A stretch of DNA of 64,000 nt, taken from assembly GCF_030818415.1 (NCBI RefSeq), contig NZ_JAUTAE010000001.1, forward strand, positions 1,552,501-1,616,500, written 5' to 3'. A model generated the notes under the pieces. It was given only the letters and a program-made list of their open reading frames with translations. It searched no databases and was not told where the DNA came from. This document shows positions 1 to 8,591 of this stretch, piece after piece. Source of the DNA: Sphingomonas sp. SORGH_AS_0950. GTDB lineage: Bacteria > Pseudomonadota > Alphaproteobacteria > Sphingomonadales > Sphingomonadaceae. Each line of letters starts with the position of its first letter. Position 1 is the first letter of the stretch. Made by a program: the position numbers and the translations under genes.

Positions 1-891
1 AGCGACGAGAAGTGGGACCGCGCGAAACTGACCGAGGCAGTGGCGGATTGCGACGTGCTGGTCCCGACCGTCACCGACGCGATCGATGCCGATCTGATCG
101 CGCGCGCCGGGCCCCGATTGAAGCTGATCGCCAATTTCGGCGCGGGCGTGAACCATATCGACCTGAAGGCTGCCCGCACGCGCGGCATCATCGTCACCAA
201 CACGCCGGGGGTCTTGACCGAGGATACGGCCGACATGACGATGGCGCTGATCCTGTCGGTGCCGCGTCGCCTGCCCGAAGGGGAAAAGCTGGTCCGCTCG
301 GGCGCGTGGAAGGGCTGGAGCCCCGGCGGGATGCTGGGCCACCGGATCGGCGGCAAGGCGCTGGGCATCGTCGGCATGGGCCGGATCGGACAGGCGGTCG
401 CGCGACGCGCGCGGGCCTTCGGCCTGTCGATCCACTATCACAACCGCCGCCGCCTGCCCGCCAGCATCGAGGCGGAGCTGGGCGCGAGCTGGTATGGCGA
501 CCTCGACACGATGCTGGGCGCGGTCGACATCGTGTCGATCCATACGCCGCTCAACGCCGACAGCCACGACCTGATCGACCGCCGCCGGATCGGCCTGATG
601 CGCAGCCATGTCTATCTCATCAACGCCAGCCGGGGCGGCATCGTCGACGAGGACGCGCTGGTCGACGCGCTGGAGGCCGGGCGGCTGGCGGGCGCGGGGC
701 TGGACGTGTGGCGGCACGAGCCCGAGATCGACCCACGGCTGCTGGCATTGCCCAATGTCGTGCTGACCCCGCATATGGGCTCGGCGACGCTGGAGGGCCG
801 CATGGCATCGGGCGAGCGGGTCATCGCCAATATCCGCAGCTGGGCCGACGGCCACCGCCCGCCGGATCAGGTGCTGGAGGGGTGGCTGTAG
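1..891 (+). CDS. D-isomer specific 2-hydroxyacid dehydrogenase (5' partial)
   Basis: NAD(P)-dependent reductase of the 2-hydroxyacid dehydrogenase family, which interconverts 2-oxoacids such as glyoxylate or hydroxypyruvate and D-2-hydroxyacids. The reading frame is open from base 1, so the N-terminus lies outside the window; an internal GTG at 40 is not needed as a start. Visible family marks are the Rossmann motif GIVGMGRIGQ, the catalytic Arg in NASRGGIVDE, the catalytic Glu in RHEPEIDP and the catalytic His in TPHMGSAT. The C-terminus ends normally. The substrate cannot be read from sequence; a glyoxylate/hydroxypyruvate reductase is the commonest match for this type. It is followed by a repeat element, not by a co-transcribed gene. 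Confidence 0.9.
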   Translation, partial: SDEKWDRAKLTEAVADCDVLVPTVTDAIDADLIARAGPRLKLIANFGAGVNHIDLKAARTRGIIVTNTPGVLTEDTADMTMALILSVPRRLPEGEKLVRSGAWKGWSPGGMLGHRIGGKALGIVGMGRIGQAVARRARAFGLSIHYHNRRRLPASIEAELGASWYGDLDTMLGAVDIVSIHTPLNADSHDLIDRRRIGLMRSHVYLINASRGGIVDEDALVDALEAGRLAGAGLDVWRHEPEIDPRLLALPNVVLTPHMGSATLEGRMASGERVIANIRSWADGHRPPDQVLEGWL

Positions 892-906
892 GCCTGGGGC
901 TGATCC

Positions 907-1092
907 ACCCTCTTCCCTGGACAGGGAGGATAGCGGAGCCTGCCAGCGCAGCTTGGGTGAGGGGTCGAGCGAGCCTTCGGCTCGCGCGCTGCGCGCTCAC
1001 CCCTCACCCAGCTCCGACTAAGCCTTTGCTACGCAAAGACCAAGTCTGCGCAACCCTCTCCCCTCTGCGAGGGGCGAGGGAAGGATAGGCAT
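907..1092. repeat. Dispersed palindromic repeat, copy A
   Basis: This intergenic block shares long nearly identical words with 54739-54948, for example GCGCAGCTTGGGTGAGGGGT, ACCCCTCACCCAGCTCCGAC and AACCCTCTCCCCTCTGCGAG. It contains nested inverted repeats (GGGTGAGGGG against CCCCTCACCC, and GAGCGAGCC against GGCTCGC), so it would fold strongly. It contains no credible gene. Copy A is shorter in its left palindrome than copy B. This looks like a non-coding REP/MITE-like dispersed element. Confidence 0.85.
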
Positions 1093-1290
1093 GACGGAAT
1101 ATCGGGCCGATCTGTTCGATTCCGGCAGCCCCCACGGAATCGATTGCTCCGATGCGGGTCATGTCCCTTCACCCGTACCCATTCGGACCGGCGGCGCCAG
1201 CCTCTTGCCATCCATGTCAAAATGTTGCGGCGCGGAACCGTCATCGGGCCGCCGCATTCCCCTCCTGTCATCACAACAGGAGCTACCCCC
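1093..1290. other. Intergenic leader of the small lipoprotein gene
   Basis: About 200 bases between the repeat and the lipoprotein start. No credible coding frame is seen. An AGGAG ribosome binding site lies at about 1278-1282, eight bases before the ATG. The promoter must lie in this stretch, but no confident -35/-10 pair is visible. Confidence 0.4.
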
Positions 1291-1482
1291 ATGAAAAAGC
1301 TGGCTATTGGCCTGACCCTTGCCGCGACCGCCTTCTCCATGTCGGCCTGTTCGACGCTGAAGGGGGCCGCGATCGGCGGTGCCGGGGGCGCAGGGGTCGC
1401 GGCGGCGACCGGGGGTAGCGTGGAAAAGGGCGCGGCCGTTGGCGGCACGGCGGGCGCGGTGGTCGGCACCGTCGCCGACTGA
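1291..1482 (+). CDS. Small glycine-rich lipoprotein
   Basis: A 63-residue protein with a positively charged start (MKKL), a hydrophobic stretch and a lipobox-like SMSAC, so Cys at about position 20 would be lipidated after signal peptidase II cleavage. The mature part is almost entirely Gly, Ala and Val with GxxxG-like spacing (GAAIGGAGGAG, GGTAGAVVG), which resembles glycine-zipper outer-membrane lipoproteins. The ATG is supported by an AGGAG site eight bases upstream. The specific function is unknown. It runs towards the next gene, which is on the other strand, with only two bases between stop codons. Confidence 0.7.
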   Translation: MKKLAIGLTLAATAFSMSACSTLKGAAIGGAGGAGVAAATGGSVEKGAAVGGTAGAVVGTVAD

Positions 1483-1484
1483 TC

Positions 1485-1970
1485 CTATCGGGCGGGAGAG
1501 GCCGGGCTCGGCCGGGCTCCCGCCCGCTCCAGCGCCGCGATGCGCGGGGCGTCCTTGGACCGCCCGAAGAGATGGAATAGCGACAGAAGTTCGTCTCGGT
1601 CGGGGATGAACAGCATGGCATCGTCAACCGGGACCCGATGCCGGGAAAGCGGCTCCACCCGCCGCCAACGCCCCCCGGCCTTGACCTGAAATCCCGCCAT
1701 CACCTCGACCGGAACGGGCCAAGCCTTCGATTGTGCAAAGACGGTCGAGCGAAACAGCGGATCGGGCGGCAGGGTCAGCGGCGTGATGCCCAGCCGCTCC
1801 AGCACCGCCTCGGCCAGCGACACATCGATCAGCAGATCGATATCGTTCACCCGCCCGGCTTCGACCCCGTGCAGCAGGACCGCCGCGCTGCCGATGATCC
1901 ACCAGCCTTCGGGAAACACCGCCATCGCCCGCGCGACACCCTGCAATGTCGCGCGAAGCTCCGGCGTCAT
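1485..1970 (-). CDS. Nucleotidyltransferase-fold hypothetical protein
   Basis: A 161-residue protein. Near the N-terminus it has GSAAVLLHG followed by NDIDLLID, the pattern of minimal nucleotidyltransferases (glycine-serine motif, then a DxD-like acidic pair). The C-terminal third contains PDRDELLSLFHLFGR and a basic, Pro/Ala-rich tail. It lies eight bases downstream of the nitronate monooxygenase gene on the same strand and is probably co-transcribed with it. No toxin or antitoxin partner is seen beside it, so a toxin-antitoxin role is not supported. The substrate is unknown. Confidence 0.65.
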   Translation of the reverse strand: MTPELRATLQGVARAMAVFPEGWWIIGSAAVLLHGVEAGRVNDIDLLIDVSLAEAVLERLGITPLTLPPDPLFRSTVFAQSKAWPVPVEVMAGFQVKAGGRWRRVEPLSRHRVPVDDAMLFIPDRDELLSLFHLFGRSKDAPRIAALERAGARPSPASPAR

Positions 1971-1978
1971 GACGGCGA

Positions 1979-3382
1979 TCAGTCGCCGGTCAGAATGCGG
2001 TCGACCAGCTGCTTCACGGTCGGCACGAATCCGTTGGAATAGAAGGGATCGCGCTTGAAATTATAGGCCGCATGCCCGGCGAACATCAGGTTCTGCTCGA
2101 CATCGCCGCCATGCGCGATCTCTTGCAGCGTCTTCTGGATGCAGAAGCTGCGCGGATCGGCCAGGCGGCCGGTCGAGTTGGTCTCGCTGTCGGCCCAGCT
2201 GGAGAACAGGCACTGCGACAGACAGCCCATGCAGTCGGCCTGATCCTTGCGGATTTCCTTGGCTTCCTCGGGCGTCACGAAGACCAGCGTATTGTCGGGG
2301 GTCTTCAGCGCCATGGTGAAGCCGCTGCCGAACCACTCGCGCGCGCGCAGCAGGTCGCCCTTGGTCACCCAGAAATTCTTGCCCTTCACGCCCACGTCGA
2401 GCTGGAAGACATGGTCGCCCGCTTCCTGGGTCGAGAAGGCGATCTGCCGGTCCGAGCGGGCCTCCAGGTTGCGCAGGAAGGGATTGCGCACCGCGCTGGA
2501 ATAAAAGCCGGTCGGCGAGAAGCGATGGAGAAGGACATCGCCCTGCTCGATCGTCATCAGCCGCTGCTTCCACTCCTCCGGGATCGGGCTTTCCTGGGTC
2601 AGCAAGGGCCGCGTGCCGAACTGGAAGGCGATCTTGCCGAGCTCGGGATTGTCGATCCAGTCGTTCCAGTCGCGCAGGTACCAGACGCCGCCCGCCATCA
2701 CGATCGGCACCTCGTCCGAAATCCCGCCCTCGCGCATCGTATCGCGCAGCGCCTTCACGCGCGGATAGGGGTCCTGGGGCTGCAACGGGTCTTCGGCATT
2801 GGACAGGCCGTTATGGCCACCGGCGAGCCAGGGATCCTCATAGACCACCGCCGCCAGCCACTCCGACGCCTTGGAATAGGCCCGCTTCCACAGCGCGCGG
2901 AAGGCACGGCCCGAGGAGACGATCGGCAGATAGCTGACCTGGTGATGCGCCGCGATCTCGGACAGCTTGTAGGGCATGCCCGCGCCGCAGGTCACGCCCG
3001 CGACCAAGCCCTTGGTGCGCGCCAGCACGCCTTCCAGCACCCGCTGCGCGCCGCCCATTTCCCAGAGCACGTTGATGTTGATCGCGCCCTTGCCGCCGGC
3101 AATGTCCCAGGCGCGCTTCACCTGCTGGACCGCGCCCTCGATGGCATATTCGATCAGTTCCTCATGCCGCTCGCGCCGAGTCAGCGCGCGGTAGATCTGG
3201 GGAATGATCTTGCCATCGGCATCATAGCTGTCGGCATTCACCGCCGAGACGGTGCCGACGCCGCCAGCCGCAGCCCAGGCCCCCGCCGAGGCGTGGTTGG
3301 TGGCGGCGACGCCCTTCCCGCCTTCGATCAGCGGCCATACCTCGCGGCCGTTGTACAGGATGGGGCTCAAGCCTTTGAACAC
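1979..3382 (-). CDS. Nitronate monooxygenase family protein
   Basis: FMN-dependent enzyme of the nitronate monooxygenase (2-nitropropane dioxygenase) family, which oxidises alkyl nitronates. The 467-residue product is the long subgroup: a TIM-barrel part (GINxNVLWEMGG-like segment, VAGVTCGAGMPYKL, PIVMAGGVWYLRDW, FQFGTRPLLTQ) followed by a long C-terminal region with a cysteine cluster (DQADCMGCLSQCLFSSW) that could bind metal or be redox active. I placed the start at GTG 3382 because an AAGG site lies seven bases upstream and the protein then begins MFKGLSPILYNG; the frame stays open 38 codons further upstream. It precedes the nucleotidyltransferase-like gene by eight bases. Confidence 0.88.
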   Translation of the reverse strand: MFKGLSPILYNGREVWPLIEGGKGVAATNHASAGAWAAAGGVGTVSAVNADSYDADGKIIPQIYRALTRRERHEELIEYAIEGAVQQVKRAWDIAGGKGAININVLWEMGGAQRVLEGVLARTKGLVAGVTCGAGMPYKLSEIAAHHQVSYLPIVSSGRAFRALWKRAYSKASEWLAAVVYEDPWLAGGHNGLSNAEDPLQPQDPYPRVKALRDTMREGGISDEVPIVMAGGVWYLRDWNDWIDNPELGKIAFQFGTRPLLTQESPIPEEWKQRLMTIEQGDVLLHRFSPTGFYSSAVRNPFLRNLEARSDRQIAFSTQEAGDHVFQLDVGVKGKNFWVTKGDLLRAREWFGSGFTMALKTPDNTLVFVTPEEAKEIRKDQADCMGCLSQCLFSSWADSETNSTGRLADPRSFCIQKTLQEIAHGGDVEQNLMFAGHAAYNFKRDPFYSNGFVPTVKQLVDRILTGD

Positions 3383-3482
3383 GTCGTTACCTTGTCTGTC
3401 CGAAAGGGCCTCATATAGCGTGTTAGGACCGCTTAGCGAGCGGGAATTAACGACACGGCGCGGTACGACGCTCCATGGCGGA

Positions 3483-4619
3483 TCAGCCGAGCGCACCCGG
3501 TCGGCCCAGGACCTTTTCGTACAGGGCCTTGTAGCGCGCGACCATCAGGCTTTCGTCGAATTCGGCCCGCGCCCGCGCCTGGTTGGCCGCGCCCGCCGCC
3601 GCGCGGTGATCGGGATTGAGGATCAGCGCCTGGATCACGTCGCGCAGGCGCACCTCGTTGGGATGGTCGGTGATGAAGGGCTGATTGGCCTCCGACACCA
3701 TCGACGCCACGTCGCCGACCGGCAGCGAGGCGATGGGCAGGCCCGCCGCCATCCCCTCCAGCACCGAGATCGGCGCCTGTTCGGACAGCGAGGACAAGGC
3801 GACGATGTCGAAATGCCGGATGAAGCGATAAGGCCGATCGAGAAAGCCCGGCATGACCAGCCGGTCGGCAATGCCCATCGCCGCGGCGGCCTGCTGGATG
3901 GTCGCGCGCTCCGGCCCCTCGCCGACGATCACCAGCCGGAAGCGCCCGGCGATGCCGCCCATCGCGCGGACCAGCATCGGCAGGTTCTTGACGACGCGCA
4001 GGCCCGCCAGCGCGCCGACGACCACCTCCTTGGGCTGGCGGACAAAGCCGGGGATCGCCTTGGGGTCGGGGTCGCGGGCATAGAGCGCCGTGTTGATCCC
4101 GTTGGGGATGCGATGCACCCGCTCGGCGGGCTGTTTCCAGGTGGTGCGCGCAATCCCCTCCAGCACATGGCTGGGCACCGCCAGCGCATCCGCCGCCGAC
4201 AGGGCGATGCGGCGATAGATGTTGCGCTCCAGCTTCAGCCCGCGCGCCTCGTCGGCGTTGAACCCGTCCTCGTGATGGACCAGCGGCGGCGCGCCCTTGG
4301 CATAGACGCGGCGCGCCATCACCCCGTCGATCGCCCCCCAATTATAGGTCAGCACCAGATCGAAGCGGCGCATATAGGCGGCGATCGCCTCGTAACGCTT
4401 GACCGAGGGCTTGCCGGTCAGCGGCGGCGCGTCCTGCGCGATCTCGTAGCGGATCCCCTTGGCGATCGCATCGCGCGCACCGAGTTCGTCGGGCAGCCCC
4501 GAGACGATGGTGTGCTTCGCGGCATCGCCGAACGCATTCATCAGCGCGACCGCCCGCGCCTCCTTGCCGCCCAGCGAGAAGGAGGAATGAAGATGGAGGA
4601 TGTGGAGCGGACGGGCCAT
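3483..4619 (-). CDS. Glycosyltransferase family 4 protein
   Basis: A 378-residue GT-B glycosyltransferase. The N-terminal half begins with ILHLHSSFSLGGKEARA, a donor/acceptor glycine loop typical of GT4 enzymes. The C-terminal half has the nucleotide-sugar site VIVGEGPERATIQ and the E-x7-E type motif in SEQAPISVLEGMAAGLP. It is expected to act at the cytoplasmic face of the inner membrane on a lipid-linked or polysaccharide acceptor. The ATG at 4619 is preferred over the longer frame (to 4697) because family homology begins there. It stands alone, 100 bases upstream of nitronate monooxygenase, with no other sugar genes nearby, so the acceptor cannot be guessed. Confidence 0.88.
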   Translation of the reverse strand: MARPLHILHLHSSFSLGGKEARAVALMNAFGDAAKHTIVSGLPDELGARDAIAKGIRYEIAQDAPPLTGKPSVKRYEAIAAYMRRFDLVLTYNWGAIDGVMARRVYAKGAPPLVHHEDGFNADEARGLKLERNIYRRIALSAADALAVPSHVLEGIARTTWKQPAERVHRIPNGINTALYARDPDPKAIPGFVRQPKEVVVGALAGLRVVKNLPMLVRAMGGIAGRFRLVIVGEGPERATIQQAAAAMGIADRLVMPGFLDRPYRFIRHFDIVALSSLSEQAPISVLEGMAAGLPIASLPVGDVASMVSEANQPFITDHPNEVRLRDVIQALILNPDHRAAAGAANQARARAEFDESLMVARYKALYEKVLGRPGALG

Positions 4620-4733
4620 GCCCGCCGGATTAGCGGGCGAGGACGAGGTTGAAAACCACTCGCGCCGCCCAGCACTCGTCTTTTCCCGAACAACCAAGCG
4701 TCGTCGCGATCGTCAGTCCCTGCCCCGACCATG

Positions 4734-4828
4734 CACCACCCCGGCGAAGGCCGGGGTCCAGTTGCGGCACGACGGGATCGGATCAGCAGTGCTTACCCAA
4801 CTGGATCCCGGCCTTCGCCGGGATGGTG
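4734..4828. repeat. Long inverted repeat (CCGGCGAAGGCCGG type)
   Basis: Two arms of 31 bases, 4734-4764 and 4798-4828, match as reverse complements at 29 positions. Each arm contains CCCGGCGAAGGCCGG. The loop is 33 bases. Short peptides read through it are repeat artefacts. A diverged single arm is visible at 54573-54598. It lies between two minus-strand genes and may end transcription of the hydrolase gene. Confidence 0.85.
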
Positions 4829-4856
4829 CTGCTGGGTTTTTGAAGGCGCCCCCCCC

Positions 4857-5717
4857 CTAACCCGCCACCCGGTCGAGCAACCGGCCGATCCCCGCCAGCG
4901 CCTCCGGCTCGGTCAGCAGCGGCGTGTGGCCGACGCCCGGCACCGTCACCAGCTCGGACGGCGACAGGCGCGCGGCCATGCGCTCCGCCACGCCCGCGCC
5001 CAATATGTCGGATCGCTCGCCGCGCACGACCAGCGTCGGCACGCCGTTCAACGCGTCGAGCGCGGCCCACATATCCGGTCCGCCCTCGGTATTGGGCACG
5101 CGGAACGGCTCGGCGATCTTCAGGTCATAGTCGAGGACGATCCGCCCCGCACTGGTCAGGCGGTGGGTGCGCTTGGCCATGGCCAGCCAGTCCTCGACGC
5201 CCCAGCCGGGATAGATGTCCTCATTGGTTTCCTGGACGCAGCGCGCGGCGTGGAGCCAGGTCGGGAAGCTCTGCCCCCGGCCGACATAGCCGCGAATGCG
5301 CGCCAGCCCCGCCGCCTCGATCTCCGGCCCGATATCGTTGAGCACCGCGCCCGCCAGCCGCCCGCGCGCGGTCGCCGCCAGCACCATGGTCACGATCCCG
5401 CCCAGCGAGGTGCCGACCGCCACGAACCGGCCGATGCCCAGTTCGTTCAGCATCGCCTCGACATCCTGGACATAGGTGAGCGGCACATAGCTCATCGGGT
5501 CCTTCGCATAGGCGCTCTCGCCCCGCCCCCGGAAACTGACCGCGATCACCCGCGCGCGGCCCGTCAGCGCCTTGGCCAGCCCTTCGAAATCGCGCGCGTT
5601 GCGGGTCAGGCCGGGCAGGCAGATGACGGGGGGCAGCGCGTCCGACCCCGGATAGTCCCGTGCGTGGAGCCGCAGCCCGTCTTTCGACCACCAATAACGA
5701 TTCTCATAGGCCGTCAT
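4857..5717 (-). CDS. Alpha/beta hydrolase
   Basis: A 286-residue alpha/beta hydrolase-fold enzyme. The nucleophile elbow is GTSLGG, the catalytic His is in PGVGHTPLL, and an acidic residue is present in RGERSDILG. PVICLPGLTRNARDF corresponds to the oxyanion-hole region. No signal peptide is seen, so it is cytoplasmic. The start at 5717 has GGAGG ten bases upstream. Its ATG overlaps on the opposite strand the farthest possible start of selO (CATG at 5715-5718), so the two genes are transcribed divergently from a very short shared region. The substrate is unknown. Confidence 0.85.
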   Translation of the reverse strand: MTAYENRYWWSKDGLRLHARDYPGSDALPPVICLPGLTRNARDFEGLAKALTGRARVIAVSFRGRGESAYAKDPMSYVPLTYVQDVEAMLNELGIGRFVAVGTSLGGIVTMVLAATARGRLAGAVLNDIGPEIEAAGLARIRGYVGRGQSFPTWLHAARCVQETNEDIYPGWGVEDWLAMAKRTHRLTSAGRIVLDYDLKIAEPFRVPNTEGGPDMWAALDALNGVPTLVVRGERSDILGAGVAERMAARLSPSELVTVPGVGHTPLLTEPEALAGIGRLLDRVAG

Positions 5718-5754
5718 GCTTGAAGGTCCTCCGGTGCCGCCTCCATATCGCGGC

Positions 5755-7132
5755 ATGCCCGTTTCCCCGCAAGCCTATCGCCCCGCCCGCGCCCTGACCG
5801 AGATCGCCGACATCCTCGCCGATCCGGTCGCGCCCGCCGACTTTCCGCAGACCATCCCGCGCTTCCGCAACGACAGGGCGGCGGCGGAGATCGGGCTGGA
5901 CACGCTGACCGACGACGAATGGGTCGCGCATCTCGGCCGGTTCCAGCCGCTGCCCGACACGCTGCCCGGCCCGGCCGCGCTGCGTTATCACGGCCACCAG
6001 TTCCGCCAGTATTAATTCCGACCTGGGCGACGGGCGCGGCTTCACCTTCGCGCAGATGACCGCGACCGATGGCCGGCTGCTCGAACTCGGCACCAAGGGG
6101 TCGGGGCAGACGCCGTACAGCCGGTTCGGCGACGGGCGCCTGACGCTGAAGGGCGGGGTGCGCGAAATCCTGGCGACCGAGATGCTGGAGGCGCTGAACG
6201 TCCCCACCTCGCGCACGCTGTCGCTGATCGAGACGGGCGAGGCGCTGCACCGGGGCGACGAACCCTCCCCCACCCGCTCGGCGGTGATGGTGCGGATGAG
6301 CCATGGCCATATCCGCATCGGCAGTTTCCAGCGGCTCGCCTTCGAGCGCGACGAGGCCGGGATGAAGCGGCTGGTCGCCTATGCCCTGCATCACCTCTAT
6401 GGCGAGGATTCGGACGATCCCGTCCGGCTGCTGACGCGGGTGGCGGAGCGGACCGCGACCCTGGCGGCGCGCTACATGGCCGCCGGATTCGTCCATGGCG
6501 TGCTCAATTCGGACAATATCAACATCACGGGCGAGAGCTTCGACTATGGCCCATGGCGGTTCGCCCCGGTCTGGGACCCCGAATTCACCGCCGCCTATTT
6601 CGACCAGAGCGGCCTCTATGCGCTGGGCCGTCAGCCCGAGGCGATCCAGTGGGACGTGATGCAGCTCGCCTCCAGCCTGCGCCTGATCGCCGAAAGCGAG
6701 CCGCTGATCGCGGCGCTCGACGGCTTCGCCACCACCTATCAGACGGCGATCGTCGCGGCGATCCTCTGGCGGCTGGGCGTCACCCCGCGCGAGGCCACCG
6801 AGGACCGCGCGCTGGTCCAGACCTTCGAGCGCGCGCTGCGCACCAGCCAGGCCTCGATCGACCGTACCTATTTCGATCTGTTCGGCGGGTCGGTGCCCGA
6901 TCATTATGACGAGACGTGGGACGCGCTCCGCGACCTGATCGAGCCCTATGCGCCGCGACGCGCCCGCGATCACGCCTATTGGCAGGGCTCGCCCGAATCG
7001 ATGCTGATCGACGAGGTCGAGGCGATCTGGGCGCCCATCGCCGAGCGGGACGACTGGACGCCGCTCTATGACAAGGTGGAGCGGATTCGCGCGATGGGCG
7101 CGGCGCTTGCCGGGGGTCCCGGCACGGCCTAG
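5755..7132 (+). pseudogene. selO: Protein adenylyltransferase SelO, broken by +1 frameshift
   Basis: SelO (YdiU/UPF0061) is a pseudokinase-fold enzyme that AMPylates proteins. The first part (from ATG 5755, or 5716) reads up to YHGHQFRQY and then meets TAA at 6013. Skipping one base at 6013 restores the expected continuation NSDLGDGRGFTFAQ and an open frame to the normal stop at 7132. Active-site features remain downstream: LGTKGSGQTPYSR and VHGVLNSDNINI, with the Asn and Asp ligands. The repaired protein would have 458 residues, close to the usual length. This is either a recent inactivating insertion or a base-calling error in a TATTAATT context. Confidence 0.85.
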
Positions 7133-7142
7133 CCTCGCCGCC

Positions 7143-8549
7143 ATGACCCAGTTCCTGTCGACCCATGAGCCCGCCACCGGCGCGCTGATCGCCCAATTGC
7201 CGATCGGGGATGCCACGCGCGAGGTCGCCGCCGCGCGTGCCGGATGGCCGGGCTGGGCGGCCACCCCGCTGGCGGAGCGGATCGCCACGCTCCGCCGCTT
7301 CGCCGAGCTGGTGCGGGAGCGCGCCGCAGCCTTTGCCGAGCTGATCGCGCGCGAGACCGGCAAGCCGCTCTGGGAGGCGGCGACCGAGGTCGACACCGTG
7401 GTCGCCAAGGTCGCTATCTCGATCACCGCGCAGGCCGAGCGTGCGGGCGAGCGCTTCACCGACCAGCCGGGCGGCGGGCGCATGGCGCTGCGCCACCGGC
7501 CGCACGGGGTGCTGGCGGTGCTGGGGCCGTATAATTTCCCGGCGCACCTGCCCAATGGCCATATCGTGCCCGCGCTCCTCGCGGGGAATGCGGTGGTGTT
7601 CAAACCCTCCGAAAAGACGCCCGCGACGGGGGCGTTCCTGATCGAATGCTATCATGCGGCGGGGGTGCCGGACGGGGTCGTGCGGCTGCTGGTCGGCGGG
7701 CCCGACCAGGGGCGGGCGCTGGCGGGGCATGAGAGTATCGACGGGTTGCTCTTCACCGGATCGGCGCGCACCGGCATCGCGCTCAACCGCCAGTTCGCCG
7801 AACGACCGGAAAAGATCCTCGCGCTGGAGATGGGCGGCAACAACCCGATCCTCGTCTGGGACGATCCCGACCCGGATGCCGCCGCCGCGCTGATCGTCCA
7901 GTCCGCCTTCACCACCGCCGGACAGCGCTGCACGGCGGGGCGGCGGCTGATCGTCGAGGATCGGCTGTACGATCCGGTGATGGCGGCGCTGACCCGGCTG
8001 ACCGACCGGCTGATCGTCGGCGCGCCGCAGGATGACCCGGCGCCCTTCATGGGGCCGGTGATCGACAATGCGGCGGCCGATCATCTGCTGGCACGGGCCG
8101 ACGAGCTGATCGCGAGCGGCGCGGCGGTCGTCCGCCCGCTGGCGCGTCTTACCCCCGGCTTGCCGCTGCTGAGCCCCGCGATCCTCGACGTGACCGATGG
8201 GACGGAGCGGCCCGATGACGAGTTGTTCGGCCCGGTGCTGCAGGTTTCACGCGCGCGGGAATTCGGGCAGGCGATCGAACAGGCCAACGCCACCCGCTAC
8301 GGCCTGTCCGCCTCGCTGATTTCGCCCTCGCGCGAGCGGTACGAACAATTCTGGACCGGCATCCGCGCCGGGATCGTCAACTGGAACCGCCCGACCAACG
8401 GCGCGGCGTCGAGCGCGCCGTTCGGGGGTATCGGCTGGTCGGGCAATCACCGCCCCAGCGCCTATTACGCCGCCGACTATTGCGCCTATCCGGTCGCCAG
8501 CGCCGAGACCGACCATATCGCCGCCGCGATCCCGGTCGGTCTTCGCTGA
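7143..8549 (+). CDS. astD: Succinylglutamate-semialdehyde dehydrogenase (AstD-like)
   Basis: NAD-dependent aldehyde dehydrogenase of 468 residues. Key residues: oxyanion Asn in GPYNFPAHLPNGH, the general-base Glu in ALEMGGNNP and the nucleophile Cys263 in TTAGQRCTAGRR. PSEKTP and LFTGSA form the cofactor site. NGAASSAPFGGIGWSGNHRP near the C-terminus is typical of AstD, which oxidises N-succinylglutamate semialdehyde in arginine succinyltransferase catabolism. Other ast genes are not in the window, so the pathway assignment is by family only. ATG 7143 is ten bases after the selO stop. A hairpin terminator follows. Confidence 0.87.
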   Translation: MTQFLSTHEPATGALIAQLPIGDATREVAAARAGWPGWAATPLAERIATLRRFAELVRERAAAFAELIARETGKPLWEAATEVDTVVAKVAISITAQAERAGERFTDQPGGGRMALRHRPHGVLAVLGPYNFPAHLPNGHIVPALLAGNAVVFKPSEKTPATGAFLIECYHAAGVPDGVVRLLVGGPDQGRALAGHESIDGLLFTGSARTGIALNRQFAERPEKILALEMGGNNPILVWDDPDPDAAAALIVQSAFTTAGQRCTAGRRLIVEDRLYDPVMAALTRLTDRLIVGAPQDDPAPFMGPVIDNAAADHLLARADELIASGAAVVRPLARLTPGLPLLSPAILDVTDGTERPDDELFGPVLQVSRAREFGQAIEQANATRYGLSASLISPSRERYEQFWTGIRAGIVNWNRPTNGAASSAPFGGIGWSGNHRPSAYYAADYCAYPVASAETDHIAAAIPVGLR

Positions 8550-8557
8550 ACAGGAAA

Positions 8558-8585
8558 ATGGCCCGGAACCAGGGTTCCGGGCCAT
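8558..8585. terminator. Bidirectional terminator hairpin
   Basis: A perfect 13-base inverted repeat (ATGGCCCGGAACC and its complement) with a two-base centre lies between the convergent astD and TonB-receptor genes. GAAAA precedes it on the plus strand, giving a short T-run for the minus-strand transcript; no T-run follows on the plus strand. Confidence 0.75.
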
Positions 8586-8591
8586 CCCCGA

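Noticed and set aside
1485..1970. Toxin-antitoxin nucleotidyltransferase module (MNT/HEPN or AbiE type)
   Set aside because: No partner toxin or HEPN protein is next to it; its neighbour is nitronate monooxygenase.
2072..3418. Long open frame on the plus strand (448 codons) opposite nitronate monooxygenase
   Set aside because: It is antisense to a clearly conserved enzyme, is rich in Arg, Gly and His as expected for an out-of-phase high-GC frame, and shows no family motif.
6008..6020. Programmed ribosomal frameshift in selO
   Set aside because: There is no slippery heptamer, no downstream pseudoknot signal that I can see, and SelO is normally a single frame; an insertion or error is simpler.
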